A stretch of DNA of 21,420 nt. Origin: JAFDZO01 sp038225955 (GTDB lineage Bacteria; Bacteroidota; Ignavibacteria; Tepidaquicellales; Tepidaquicellaceae). Both the position numbers and the translations under genes were made by a program. Location: NCBI GenBank assembly GCA_038225955.1, contig JBBRQV010000041.1, positions 1-21,420 of the forward strand. The letters run 5' to 3'. Positions 7,187 to 15,046 of this stretch are shown here, piece by piece. Each line of letters starts with the position of its first letter. Position 1 is the first letter of the stretch. The notes below the pieces were generated by a model that worked only from the letters and a program-made list of their open reading frames with translations, had not been told where the DNA came from and did no database searches.

Positions 7187-8848
7187 ATGAAAAAATTACT
7201 TCTATCTTTGTTATTACTTTTAGCATTACAGGGCGTGTCTTTTGCGCTTCCGATTGACTCAACTACATTAGTTGACGGTCATTATACTTCCAATATCACT
7301 TTATCAAATACAAAATACTACAAAATAAAAGGTTTTGTGTATATGGAAGCGGGAACTACACTAACAATTCCTGCAGGTACTATCATCATGGGAGACTTCA
7401 ATACAAAAGGAACATTGATAATACAAAGAGGCGCTAAAATAATGGCTCAGGGAACTGCTGTTCAACCAATAATTTTCACGTCACAAAAACCTGCGGGTTC
7501 AAGAGGTACAGGAGATTGGGGCGGAGTAATTTTATTAGGGAGAGCCGGAATAAATACGGTTAGCGGAGCAGATAGCTCAGCTATTGAAGGGCTTCCACCG
7601 GAAGTGACACCTGCATACTTCGGTGGACAACCAAGAGTTGATAATGATAATTCTGGTATAATGTCATACGTAAGAATCGAATTTGCCGGTATCAACTTAA
7701 CAGGTGTATCAGGAAACGAAATAAACGGATTAACTTTAGGCGGTGTAGGTTCAGGTACAACTCTTGAATACATTCAGGTTAGTTATGCAGGTGATGATTC
7801 ATTTGAATGGTTCGGCGGCACAGTAAACTGCAAACATTTAATTGCATACAAAGGTCTTGACGATGATTTTGACTCTGATAACGGATACAGAGGTTACAAT
7901 CAATTTATGCTTGCTATCAGAGACAGTAACATCGCTGACGTAAGTAAATCAAATGGATTTGAAATTGATAACAATGCAAACTCACCAAACAATTTCAATT
8001 CGCCAAGAAGTCAGGCAACGTATTCAAATCTTACAATGATTGGACCACTTAAGACTTTAACTACAACAGTTAATCCATTATTCCAAGCAGGAGCACACTT
8101 GAGAAGAAACATGCTTACAAGTATTTATAACACAATTATCATGGGATGGCCTGCCGGTGTGAGATTTGATGGAGCCGGAGTTGGTAATGCTTTCTTAAAC
8201 GATACGGCAAAATTTAAAAGCAATATTATCTGCGGCGCTTTAAGAACAGGTGATACTATAAGTACATTCTCTACTGGTTTTCCGACAGCAGCGTCTTTCA
8301 TAACTTCTCCTTCTTATAACAATAGAGTGTTTACAAATAATACAGATGTGAATTTGACAAATCCTTTCGGATTCTATGGCGGTACACCAGATTACAGACC
8401 TGCAGCAAGTTCACCTGCTTTAACAGGGGCAAACTTCTCATATCCGAATTTGAGTAATTCATTCTTTACAAATGTTTCTTATGTAGGGGCTTTTGACGGA
8501 ACAAATAACTGGACAACGGGCTGGGCAAATTGGGACCCGCAGGCATTCGTAATTGGCATCAATACAATTTCAACAGAGTTGCCGGCCTCATACAAATTAG
8601 CACAGAACTTCCCGAACCCTTTCAACCCATCAACAAAAATTGATTTCTCAATTGTGAAGTCAGGATTTGTTTCATTGAGAGTTTTTGATATGACAGGTAA
8701 GGAAGTTGCAAACTTAGTAAACGGTGACCTTGCAACAGGTACATACTCAGCAGATTTCAACGCTGTAAATCTTACTTCAGGTGTTTATTTCTACACATTG
8801 AAGACAGATAACTTCAGCGAAACAAAGAAAATGATGCTTATAAAATAA
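7187..8848 (+). CDS. Secreted/surface beta-helix-like protein with type IX secretion C-terminal sorting domain
   Basis: Exported protein of 553 residues from the ATG at 7187. That start is chosen over a GTG at 7133 because it puts the signal peptide KKLLLSLLLLLALQGVSFA at the N-terminus. The middle has short Gly/Val/Ile-rich, turn-rich strands (TTLTIPAGTIIMG, GTLIIQRGAKIMAQG, IIFTSQKP), which suggest a parallel beta-helix. The stretches DDSFEWFGG and GLDDDFDSDNGYRG are strikingly acidic and could bind metal ions. The last ~80 residues (LAQNFPNPFNPSTKIDFSI ... SGVYFYTLKTDNF ... KKMMLIK) are a type A T9SS sorting domain, so the protein should cross the outer membrane and be anchored or released at the surface. 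It follows the TonB receptor by 114 nt and may capture or process its ligand. Enzymatic activity cannot be assigned. Confidence 0.88.
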   Translation: MKKLLLSLLLLLALQGVSFALPIDSTTLVDGHYTSNITLSNTKYYKIKGFVYMEAGTTLTIPAGTIIMGDFNTKGTLIIQRGAKIMAQGTAVQPIIFTSQKPAGSRGTGDWGGVILLGRAGINTVSGADSSAIEGLPPEVTPAYFGGQPRVDNDNSGIMSYVRIEFAGINLTGVSGNEINGLTLGGVGSGTTLEYIQVSYAGDDSFEWFGGTVNCKHLIAYKGLDDDFDSDNGYRGYNQFMLAIRDSNIADVSKSNGFEIDNNANSPNNFNSPRSQATYSNLTMIGPLKTLTTTVNPLFQAGAHLRRNMLTSIYNTIIMGWPAGVRFDGAGVGNAFLNDTAKFKSNIICGALRTGDTISTFSTGFPTAASFITSPSYNNRVFTNNTDVNLTNPFGFYGGTPDYRPAASSPALTGANFSYPNLSNSFFTNVSYVGAFDGTNNWTTGWANWDPQAFVIGINTISTELPASYKLAQNFPNPFNPSTKIDFSIVKSGFVSLRVFDMTGKEVANLVNGDLATGTYSADFNAVNLTSGVYFYTLKTDNFSETKKMMLIK

Positions 8849-8883
8849 AAAAAATTGTCGTAGCATTTTCTCTTCTTTTCCCC

Positions 8884-8923
8884 AAAATCCATCCCGATTC
8901 TAAGTCAGGATGGATTTTTTTTT
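8884..8923 (+). terminator. Rho-independent terminator after the T9SS protein gene
   Basis: ATCCATCC (8887-8894) pairs with GGATGGAT (8908-8915) around a 13-nt loop. The pairing extends three bases further (AAA with TTT), and a run of nine T spans 8915-8923. It separates the receptor/surface-protein pair from the polysaccharide cluster leader. Confidence 0.88.
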
Positions 8924-9307
8924 ATGCAAAATAAGGACTTTGTTCACTGATATAAAATTAGGCTTGTTTTGAGGCTTAAAACGGCTATTTGGAAAGGAGG
9001 GTTCGTAAATTAAAGGATTGAAAAATCTTCAATAAATCGCTATTTTGAGGTGTATTTTGAAATATTCTGTTTATGGTTTGGAAGCTTTTATAGTTTTAAA
9101 AAAAATTATAAAATTCATAAGAAGATGTAACACTCAGGCAGTTAATAAAGAATTAAAATTTACCCTTTTTTCTTTCCTGCTATCCGCCGTTATTCCCAAA
9201 AAAAGATTCCTATTCCAAACTCTTTTTTAAATTAATTTCAGGGTTCAATTTTAATTCTTTAGCTTTTTCAAAAAATTAAATTTTAACGCTAAGGTCTTTT
9301 TACTTGT
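8924..9307 (+). other. Long leader region of the polysaccharide operon, no convincing gene
   Basis: These 384 bases lie between the terminator and the NusG-paralog gene. They contain a repeated TTTTGAGG (8967-8974 and 9043-9050), a repeated GCTATTT (8984-8990 and 9039-9045) and a perfect Shine-Dalgarno-like AAAGGAGG (8993-9000). Two hairpins are visible: ATTGAA/TTCAAT (9017-9022 with 9028-9033) and a larger one at 9243-9287. No canonical ops or JUMPStart sequence is visible. Length, structure and position suit an untranslated leader in which a promoter and a NusG-paralog loading site could lie, but neither is demonstrated. Confidence 0.5.
9243..9287 (+). repeat. AT-rich 18-bp imperfect hairpin just upstream of the NusG-paralog start
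   Basis: The arms 9243-9260 and 9270-9287 pair at 15 of 18 positions around a 9-nt loop. The hairpin ends 20 nt before the ATG at 9308. It could limit translation of the NusG paralog or act in transcription pausing. A/T-rich sequence forms such arms more often by chance, so confidence is limited. Confidence 0.4.
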
Positions 9308-9832
9308 ATGGATGAGGATAAAAAATGGTATGTAGTTCAAACGAGACCTTTATTCGAGAAGAAAGTTTTAAAGCAAATCGAAGATAAACAAATTGAGGTC
9401 TTTCTGCCTGAGATTGAAACCATAAGAATCTGGTCAGACAGGAAGAAGAGAATTCATAAACCGCTTTTCTCGGGCTATTTATTTGTTCATGCAGACCCGA
9501 CTGAAAGATTTCTCGCTATATCGAATACAGTAGGCGCTTTGAAGTATGTAATGTACCAGAAGAGACCTGCAATTGTATCTGCAAAGGAAATTGATGCAAT
9601 AAAAATTTCTCTTAACCTTGCAGAGAGAGTAACTTTTGAAAATAAAACTTTTCAAAAAGGTGATGAAGTGATTATTTCAAGCGGACCGTTAAACGGACTT
9701 CGCGGAATTGTTTCCGAAGCAAGAGGACATTACAAATTACTTATAAATATTACGGAGCTATCGGCTTCACTATCCATTGAATTATTCGCTGATGAAATCA
9801 GCCATCTTAAAAAAATTAACACAAATAACTGA
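9308..9832 (+). CDS. NusG-family specialised transcription antiterminator (RfaH/UpxY/LoaP type)
   Basis: The 174-residue protein has the NGN domain at about residues 6-105: WYVVQTRPLFEKKVLKQI, then LPEI, KPLFSGYLFVHAD and VGALKYVMYQKRPAIV. A C-terminal KOW domain follows at about 118-165 (FQKGDEVIISSGPLNGLRGIV). The NGN domain binds RNA polymerase over the cleft. Specialised paralogs load on particular operons and suppress pausing and termination across long polysaccharide gene clusters. The position as first gene of an 8-kb operon, behind a long leader, is typical of UpxY in Bacteroides. It is shorter and more divergent than housekeeping NusG, which usually sits beside secE and ribosomal protein genes. 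Its stop overlaps the next start (TGATG). Family assignment is firm; the target operon is inferred from position. Confidence 0.92.
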   Translation: MDEDKKWYVVQTRPLFEKKVLKQIEDKQIEVFLPEIETIRIWSDRKKRIHKPLFSGYLFVHADPTERFLAISNTVGALKYVMYQKRPAIVSAKEIDAIKISLNLAERVTFENKTFQKGDEVIISSGPLNGLRGIVSEARGHYKLLINITELSASLSIELFADEISHLKKINTNN

Positions 9833-10992
9833 TGAAAGTACCTTTATTAGACCTTAAAGCACAATACGCGACAATAAAAAAAGATGCCGATGCAGCGCTT
9901 ATAAGAGTTGCCGAATCACAATATTTTATCCTGGGACCCGAAGTAGATAAACTTGAAGCAGCGTGCTCGAAATATCTCAACTGCAAATATTCGCTCGGAG
10001 TTTCTTCCGGCACTGATGCTCTTCTTCTTGCATTGATGGCAATTGATTTAAAACCCGATGAAGAAGTAATCATCCCTACATATTCATTCTTTGCAACGGC
10101 AGGAGTTGTTTGCAGACTTAACGGCAAACCTGTTCTCGTTGATAACGACCCTGTAACTTTCAATATTGATCCCGCAAAAATAGAAGCATTAATTACACCG
10201 AAGACAAGAGCAATTATTCCTGTTCATCTTTACGGACAGAGCGCAGATATGGACCCGATAATGCAGATTGCTAAGAAGCATAATCTTATTGTTATCGAAG
10301 ATGGCGCGCAGGCAATCGGCACACAGTACAAAGATGGAAAAGAAGTCGGCTCTATTGCACATATAGGATGTTTTTCTTTTTTCCCTAGTAAAAATCTTGG
10401 AGCGTTCGGTGATGCAGGTCTTGTAACAACTAACGATGAAAATTTATACGAGATGATGAAAATTTTACGGGTGCACGGCGGCAAGCCAAAGTATCATCAT
10501 AAATTCATTGGAGCAAATTTCAGAATAGATGAAATACAGGCAGCTGTACTGAATGTAAAACTTCCTTATCTTGATTCATGGACTAAGAGAAGACAGGAAA
10601 ACGCTGCTCTATACACGAAGCTTTTTGTTGAGAAAGGTTTAGCAGAGAAAACAGGAATGACATCGTTCGATTCAAAGAATAAAGTTTTATTACCACAGTC
10701 AGTTTATTCAGGTTCGGAGCGCAATCATATTTACAATCAGTACATAATCAGAGTAGAAAAGAGAGACGAGTTAAAGAAATTCCTTAGTGACAATGAAATA
10801 GGAAACGAAATTTATTATCCGATTCCTTTCCATCTTCAGGAGTGCTTTGCATACCTTGGGTATAAGAAAGGTGATTTTCCATTGGCTGAATTCTGCGCAG
10901 ATACATCGCTTGCAGTCCCGATTTATCCTGAGCTTACACCTGAAATGATAACATTTGTTGTTGAAAAGATTTCAGAATTTTTAAATAAGTAA
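9832..10992 (+). CDS. DegT/DnrJ/EryC1 aminotransferase, likely UDP-2-acetamido-3-oxo-glucuronate 3-aminotransferase (WbpE/WlbC-like)
   Basis: PLP-dependent sugar aminotransferase of 386 residues. It has the N-terminal LLDLKAQY, the cofactor-phosphate region VSSGTDALLLAL, the PLP-ring contact D157 in VIEDGAQ and the Schiff-base lysine K187 in FSFFPSKNLGAFGD. SFFPSK and the following RVHGGKPKYHH-RIDEIQAA arrangement are shared with 3-aminotransferases such as WbpE. It would move the amino group of glutamate to C3 of a 3-keto UDP-sugar, releasing 2-oxoglutarate. Downstream it has the WbpD-like acetyltransferase that would act on its product, and WbpA- and WbpB-like dehydrogenases that would supply its substrate. 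The start overlaps the NusG-paralog stop by one base, suggesting coupled translation. A dTDP-sugar 3-aminotransferase of the FdtB/QdtB type is an alternative, but no dTDP-glucose genes are in view. Confidence 0.85.
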   Translation: MKVPLLDLKAQYATIKKDADAALIRVAESQYFILGPEVDKLEAACSKYLNCKYSLGVSSGTDALLLALMAIDLKPDEEVIIPTYSFFATAGVVCRLNGKPVLVDNDPVTFNIDPAKIEALITPKTRAIIPVHLYGQSADMDPIMQIAKKHNLIVIEDGAQAIGTQYKDGKEVGSIAHIGCFSFFPSKNLGAFGDAGLVTTNDENLYEMMKILRVHGGKPKYHHKFIGANFRIDEIQAAVLNVKLPYLDSWTKRRQENAALYTKLFVEKGLAEKTGMTSFDSKNKVLLPQSVYSGSERNHIYNQYIIRVEKRDELKKFLSDNEIGNEIYYPIPFHLQECFAYLGYKKGDFPLAEFCADTSLAVPIYPELTPEMITFVVEKISEFLNK

Positions 10993-11029
10993 TTTATATT
11001 AGACTTTAAAATATTTATATGAAATTTTT

Positions 11030-11614
11030 ATGAACAAAAATTATTATGTGAACGAATACGCAGTAGTAGATGATAACGTTGAAATAGGCGAAGGCACTAA
11101 GGTGTGGCATTTTGCTCACGTTCAGTCCGGTTCAAAAATTGGAAAGAAATGTGTGTTCGGACAAAACGTAAACATAGGTAACAATGTAAAGATTGGAAAT
11201 TTTGTAAAGATTCAAAATAATGTTTCAGTTTATGAAGGAGTAACATTAGAAGATTATGTTTTCTGCGGACCATCTATGGTGTTCACAAATATTTTAGACC
11301 CTAAGTGCAAGTACCCGCAGGTAGGTGCAGCATTTTACATAAATACTCTTGTAAAAGAAGGCGCTTCATTAGGCGCTAACTGTACAATTGTATGCGGCAA
11401 TACAATCGGTAAGCATTGCCTTGTCGGAGCAGGAAGTGTTGTAACAAAAGATGTTCCTGACTATGCATTAGTAGTCGGTAATCCTGCAAGAGTTATCGGA
11501 TGGGTGAGCGAAGCGGGAAAGAGATTGAACTTTGATGATAAAGGCGAGGCGTTCTGTGAGAAATCGAATAAGAAGTATAAATTCGATAACGAAAAAGTTT
11601 TTGAAATAGATTAG
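11030..11614 (+). CDS. Left-handed beta-helix N-acetyltransferase, WbpD/WlbB-like
   Basis: The 194-residue hexapeptide-repeat protein has imperfect [LIV]GxxxxI repeats from about residue 15 to 155. Conserved blocks KVWHFAHVQSGSKIG, FGQNVNIGNNVKIG, IQNNVSVYEGVTLEDYVFCG, PSMVFTNILDP, LGANCTIVCG and VVGNPARVIGWVSE match the WbpD/WlbB family closely. These trimeric enzymes acetylate the C3 amine of UDP-2-acetamido-3-amino-glucuronate with acetyl-CoA, giving UDP-GlcNAc(3NAc)A, a precursor of O-antigen or capsule sugars. The conserved N and H residues used for acetyl-CoA placement lie in this region, but I did not assign them individually. It lies 37 nt after the aminotransferase. The long C-terminal tail (FDDKGEAFCEKSNKKYKF) also has a counterpart in WlbB. 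Confidence 0.9.
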   Translation: MNKNYYVNEYAVVDDNVEIGEGTKVWHFAHVQSGSKIGKKCVFGQNVNIGNNVKIGNFVKIQNNVSVYEGVTLEDYVFCGPSMVFTNILDPKCKYPQVGAAFYINTLVKEGASLGANCTIVCGNTIGKHCLVGAGSVVTKDVPDYALVVGNPARVIGWVSEAGKRLNFDDKGEAFCEKSNKKYKFDNEKVFEID

Positions 11615-11622
11615 TAATAGCA

Positions 11623-11639
11623 GGCTCTCAAAAAGAGTC
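11623..11639 (+). repeat. Short hairpin in the gap before the epimerase gene
   Basis: GGCTCT (11623-11628) and AGAGTC (11634-11639) give a 6-bp stem with one G-T pair and a 5-nt loop, in the 127-bp gap between the acetyltransferase and epimerase genes. No T-run follows, so it is not a convincing terminator. The rest of the gap shows nothing I can name. Confidence 0.25.
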
Positions 11640-11741
11640 AATTATAAAAAATAAGTTTTAAAATTTTTACCGCTGATACCTTATAAACTGAAAATGTGAG
11701 GTAATTGGCGGAGCTTTGTTTAAACTTTTAATAAACTCCAG

Positions 11742-12665
11742 ATGAAATTTTTAGTAACAGGCGGCGCCGGTTTCATAGGTTCAAATATTGTAGGCGAACT
11801 TTTAAAAAGAAACTACGAAGTGAAAGTCCTCGATAATTTTTCTACAGGCAAACGAGAAAATCTATCCGACTATGGAAACAATATTGAACTTATTGAAGGC
11901 GATATAAGAAGTTATCATATCGTGAAAGATGCAGTTCAGGGAGTTGATGTGATTTTACACGAAGCCGCATTGCCTTCAGTGCCTCGCTCGATAAACGATC
12001 CTATTACATCTAACGAAGTAAATGTTACAGGTACTTTGAATATACTGGAAGCTGCAAGAAAGAATGATGTTAAGAAAATAGTTTTTGCATCTTCATCTTC
12101 AGTTTACGGAGATAATCCGAAGCTGCCGAAAGATGAATCAATGATTCCGAATCCGTTATCTCCATATGCTGTCTCAAAATTATCCGGTGAAAAATATTGC
12201 AATGTATTCACGAGGATTTATGGTTTAAAAACGATTGCATTAAGGTATTTTAATGTATTCGGGCCGAGACAGGACCCGAACTCACAATACTCTGCAGTTA
12301 TTCCAAAGTTCATTACTGCAATTATGAAAAACGAATCACCTGTAATTTTCGGAGATGGAGAGCAAAGCAGGGATTTCACATTCGTAAGAAATGTAATCGA
12401 AGGAAATATTCTTGCTGCTACAACTGACTGTGAAGCAGGCATTGCAATGAACTGCGCATGCCACGGAAGAATAACTCTTAACGAATTGGTTGCTATGATA
12501 AATGAGATTTTAGGAAAAGATATAAAACCAATTTATAAAGAACCTCGCGCAGGAGATATAAAACACTCCTTCGCAGATATTCAGCTTGCGGAAAAAAATC
12601 TAAATTACATTCCTCTTGTAAATTTCAAAGAAGGTTTAAAAATCACAATAGAAAGTTTTAAATAA
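11742..12665 (+). CDS. NAD-dependent epimerase/dehydratase, UDP-sugar C4 epimerase-like (GalE/WbpP family)
   Basis: Extended SDR of 307 residues with the N-terminal NAD-binding GGAGFIGS (residues 7-14) and D31 before NFSTGKREN. The catalytic FASSSSVYGD region and PYAVSKL carry Y142 and K146 of the YxxxK pair. The blocks PSVPRSINDPI and YFNVFGPRQDPNSQYSAVIP are typical of the subgroup that contains WbpP/WbgU, which interconvert UDP-GlcNAc and UDP-GalNAc or their uronic acids. A nucleotide-sugar C4 epimerase is therefore most likely, with GlcNAc- rather than Glc-type substrate suggested by the neighbours. It is shorter than WbpP (about 340 residues). It interrupts the order of the diacetamido-uronate genes and may give a galacto-configured branch. 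The substrate is an inference. Confidence 0.85.
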   Translation: MKFLVTGGAGFIGSNIVGELLKRNYEVKVLDNFSTGKRENLSDYGNNIELIEGDIRSYHIVKDAVQGVDVILHEAALPSVPRSINDPITSNEVNVTGTLNILEAARKNDVKKIVFASSSSVYGDNPKLPKDESMIPNPLSPYAVSKLSGEKYCNVFTRIYGLKTIALRYFNVFGPRQDPNSQYSAVIPKFITAIMKNESPVIFGDGEQSRDFTFVRNVIEGNILAATTDCEAGIAMNCACHGRITLNELVAMINEILGKDIKPIYKEPRAGDIKHSFADIQLAEKNLNYIPLVNFKEGLKITIESFK

Positions 12666-12691
12666 AAAATAAAAATTACAAATAAATTAAG

Positions 12692-13999
12692 ATGAATCTT
12701 AAAGAGAAAATAAAATCGAATAACTTCACAGTAGGAATTATCGGTTTAGGGTATGTAGGGCTGCCACTAGCACTTGAGTTTTGCAAGAACAACATAAAAG
12801 TTCTTGGCTTTGACTTGGATGATTTCAAAGTGAAAAAAATATTGAAGGAAAAGCAATCATACATAAAGCACATTCCTACTGAGCATATTAAAGAATCAGT
12901 TGAGAAAAAAATGCTTGATGCTACTACGGATTTCTCAAGACTGAAAATAGTTGATGTGATTATTATCTGCGTCCCTACTCCTTTAAATGCAAATAGAGAG
13001 CCTGATCTTAGCTACATCACAACTACAGGAGATACGATTGCAAAGTATCTGAGAAAAGGGCATATCGTTTCTCTTGAGAGTACAACTTATCCCGGAACAA
13101 CGGATGAAGTGCTTGTAGGAATTTTTAACAAGACCGGATTAAAAGCAGGAAAAGATTATCATTTATGTTTCTCCCCGGAAAGAGAAGACCCTAACAATGC
13201 AAAATATACAACTGCAACTATTCCCAAGGTACTTGGTGGATTAACTCCAATGTGTACCGAGCTTGGAAAAATGGTGTATGAAAAAGTTATTCATAAAGTT
13301 GTTACAGTATCTTCAACGAGAGCAGCAGAAGCAACAAAGCTTCTTGAAAATATTTTCCGCTCGATTAACATTGCATTGGTAAACGAACTTAAAGTTGTTT
13401 TTGATAAAATGAACATTGATGTATGGGAAGTAATTGAAGCCGCATCTACAAAGCCGTTCGGTTACACACCTTTCTATCCGGGCCCGGGCTTAGGTGGACA
13501 TTGTATTCCGATTGACCCGTTCTACTTAACTTGGAAAGCAAGAGAATATGAAATTTCAACAAAGTTCATTGAGCTTGCAGGCGAAATAAATACTTTTATG
13601 CCTCACTACGTTGTTGAAAAAGTAATGTACGCATTAAACGATAACAAGAAATGTTTAAAGGGTTCTAAAGTTTTACTTCTTGGACTTGCATACAAAAAAG
13701 ATATTGATGATTTAAGAGAGTCACCTTCACTAAAATTAATTGAACTGCTTGAGCACGACGGTGCAATTGTTGACTACAATGATGACTATTGCAAATCAAT
13801 TCCTGAAACAAGAGAATATAAATTTAAGAAAAAATCTATAAAGCTCACTCCTGCGATAATTAAAAAATACGATTTAGTATTATTGTCAACAGACCACACT
13901 TACTATGACCACAAAATGATTTTTGATAGCGCAAAGATAATAGTTGACTCAAGAAATGCGTTTAAAAAATTCAAAGGAAAAAAACTTTACAAAGCTTAA
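12692..13999 (+). CDS. UDP-N-acetyl-D-glucosamine 6-dehydrogenase (WbpA/WecC-like)
   Basis: This 435-residue UDP-sugar dehydrogenase performs the NAD+-dependent four-electron oxidation of C6 to the uronic acid. The N-terminal Rossmann motif is GIIGLGYVGLPLALEF (residues 15-30). The VPTPLNANREPDLSY and SLESTTYPGTT blocks follow. The active-site region has K216 in AAEATKLLEN and the catalytic Cys271 in GPGLGGHCIPIDPFYL. A C-terminal UDP-binding domain contains LLLGLAYKKDIDDLRESPSLKL. The GHCIPIDPFYL form and the length suit the UDP-GlcNAc/UDP-ManNAc dehydrogenase group rather than UDP-glucose dehydrogenase. With the WbpB-, WbpE- and WbpD-like genes around it, it most likely makes UDP-GlcNAcA as the first committed step. 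Start at ATG 12692, 26 nt after the epimerase. Confidence 0.9.
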   Translation: MNLKEKIKSNNFTVGIIGLGYVGLPLALEFCKNNIKVLGFDLDDFKVKKILKEKQSYIKHIPTEHIKESVEKKMLDATTDFSRLKIVDVIIICVPTPLNANREPDLSYITTTGDTIAKYLRKGHIVSLESTTYPGTTDEVLVGIFNKTGLKAGKDYHLCFSPEREDPNNAKYTTATIPKVLGGLTPMCTELGKMVYEKVIHKVVTVSSTRAAEATKLLENIFRSINIALVNELKVVFDKMNIDVWEVIEAASTKPFGYTPFYPGPGLGGHCIPIDPFYLTWKAREYEISTKFIELAGEINTFMPHYVVEKVMYALNDNKKCLKGSKVLLLGLAYKKDIDDLRESPSLKLIELLEHDGAIVDYNDDYCKSIPETREYKFKKKSIKLTPAIIKKYDLVLLSTDHTYYDHKMIFDSAKIIVDSRNAFKKFKGKKLYKA

Positions 14000-14020
14000 T
14001 CATTTTACTTAAACATTCAG

Positions 14021-15046
14021 ATGAACCGTGATAAAAAAATAAAGTTCGCAGTAGTAGGCTCAGGACATATCGGTAAAAGACATGCAGAGATGATTGTAAG
14101 AAACGAAGAAGCTGAACTTGTAGCAATGTGTGATGTTCTCTCGAAAGAAAAACTGGGGCTTGAAAAATATGATGTGCCGTTTTTTTCTTCAATTGATGAA
14201 TTGCTTAACTCCGATTTAGAGTTTGATGTGATGTGCGTGGCATCTCCTAACGGATTGCATGGCGAGCACTCAATGAAAGCTCTTGATAAAGGAAAGCATA
14301 TTGTCTGCGAGAAACCAATGGCGCTGACAGTTGCCGATTGCGAGAAAATAATTTTCAAAGCGCTTCAGGCATCACGACATGTTTTTTGCGTAATGCAGAA
14401 CAGATACTCGCCGCCATCAGCATGGATAAAAGAAGTTGTTGAGAATAAAATTCTCGGCGATACTTATATGGTTCAACTGAACTGTTACTGGAACCGCGAT
14501 GAACGCTATTACAAAAAAGGAAACTGGAAGGGAACGAAAGACCTTGACGGCGGAACATTATTTACACAATTTTCGCACTTCATAGATATTATGTACTGGC
14601 TATTCGGTGATATAAAAGAAGTTCAGGCACGGTTTAATGATTTCAATCATAAAGATTTGACTGACTTTGAAGATTCAGGAACCGTTAATTTTAATTTTGT
14701 TAACGGTGGAATGGGCTGCATTAATTATTCTACTTCCTTATGGAATACGAATATGGAAAGCAGCATTACGATAATAGGAAGCCACGGCAGTGTGAAAATC
14801 GGCGGGCAGTATATGAATGAAGTTGAGTACTGCAATATAAAAGATTATACAATGCCTGAATTAGCTCCCGTAAATCCTGCAAATGATTACGGCACTTATA
14901 AAGGCTCTGCTGCAAACCATCACTACATTTTTGAAAATGTTATTGATGTGCTGAAGGGCAGAAATGTTATTACAACAAATGCGTTGGAAGGATTGAAAGT
15001 AGTTGATATCATTGAAAGAATTTACGCTTTAAAAGATAAAAATTGA
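14021..15046 (+). CDS. Gfo/Idh/MocA oxidoreductase, UDP-N-acetylglucosaminuronate 3-dehydrogenase-like (WbpB/WlbA)
   Basis: A 341-residue oxidoreductase with N-terminal NAD-binding FAVVGSGHIGKRHAEMI, the family motif CEKPMAL (E97-K98-P99) and the C-terminal alpha/beta substrate domain. NCYWNRDERYY, NWKGTKDLDGGTLFTQ and SHFIDIMYWLFGD (H186, D189) are features of the WlbA/WbpB subgroup. These enzymes oxidise C3 of UDP-GlcNAcA with tightly held NAD+ and are known to re-oxidise the NADH with 2-oxoglutarate, releasing 2-hydroxyglutarate. It lies 21 nt after the WbpA-like gene. Its TGA stop overlaps the TTG start of the L-2-hydroxyglutarate oxidase gene (TTGA), so production and removal of the by-product may be coupled. 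Specific function is inferred from subgroup motifs and the neighbouring pathway genes. Confidence 0.88.
   Translation: MNRDKKIKFAVVGSGHIGKRHAEMIVRNEEAELVAMCDVLSKEKLGLEKYDVPFFSSIDELLNSDLEFDVMCVASPNGLHGEHSMKALDKGKHIVCEKPMALTVADCEKIIFKALQASRHVFCVMQNRYSPPSAWIKEVVENKILGDTYMVQLNCYWNRDERYYKKGNWKGTKDLDGGTLFTQFSHFIDIMYWLFGDIKEVQARFNDFNHKDLTDFEDSGTVNFNFVNGGMGCINYSTSLWNTNMESSITIIGSHGSVKIGGQYMNEVEYCNIKDYTMPELAPVNPANDYGTYKGSAANHHYIFENVIDVLKGRNVITTNALEGLKVVDIIERIYALKDKN

Noticed and set aside
9045..9230. 61-codon open frame starting with TTG in the leader before the NusG paralog
   Set aside because: Low-complexity composition (runs of K, F, I), no recognisable domain, a TTG start with no ribosome site at the right distance, and overlap with repeats of the leader. 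More likely chance in AT-rich DNA.
11623..11639. Hairpin after the acetyltransferase as a terminator
   Set aside because: Six base pairs with one G-T pair and no T-run; the flanking genes form one functional set, so a stop here is unlikely. Listed only as a weak repeat.
11704..11716. GGCGGAGC resembling the start of an ops element (GGCGGTAGCGTG)
   Set aside because: Only the first part matches, it lies inside the operon after the NusG paralog, and no ops hairpin context is visible.
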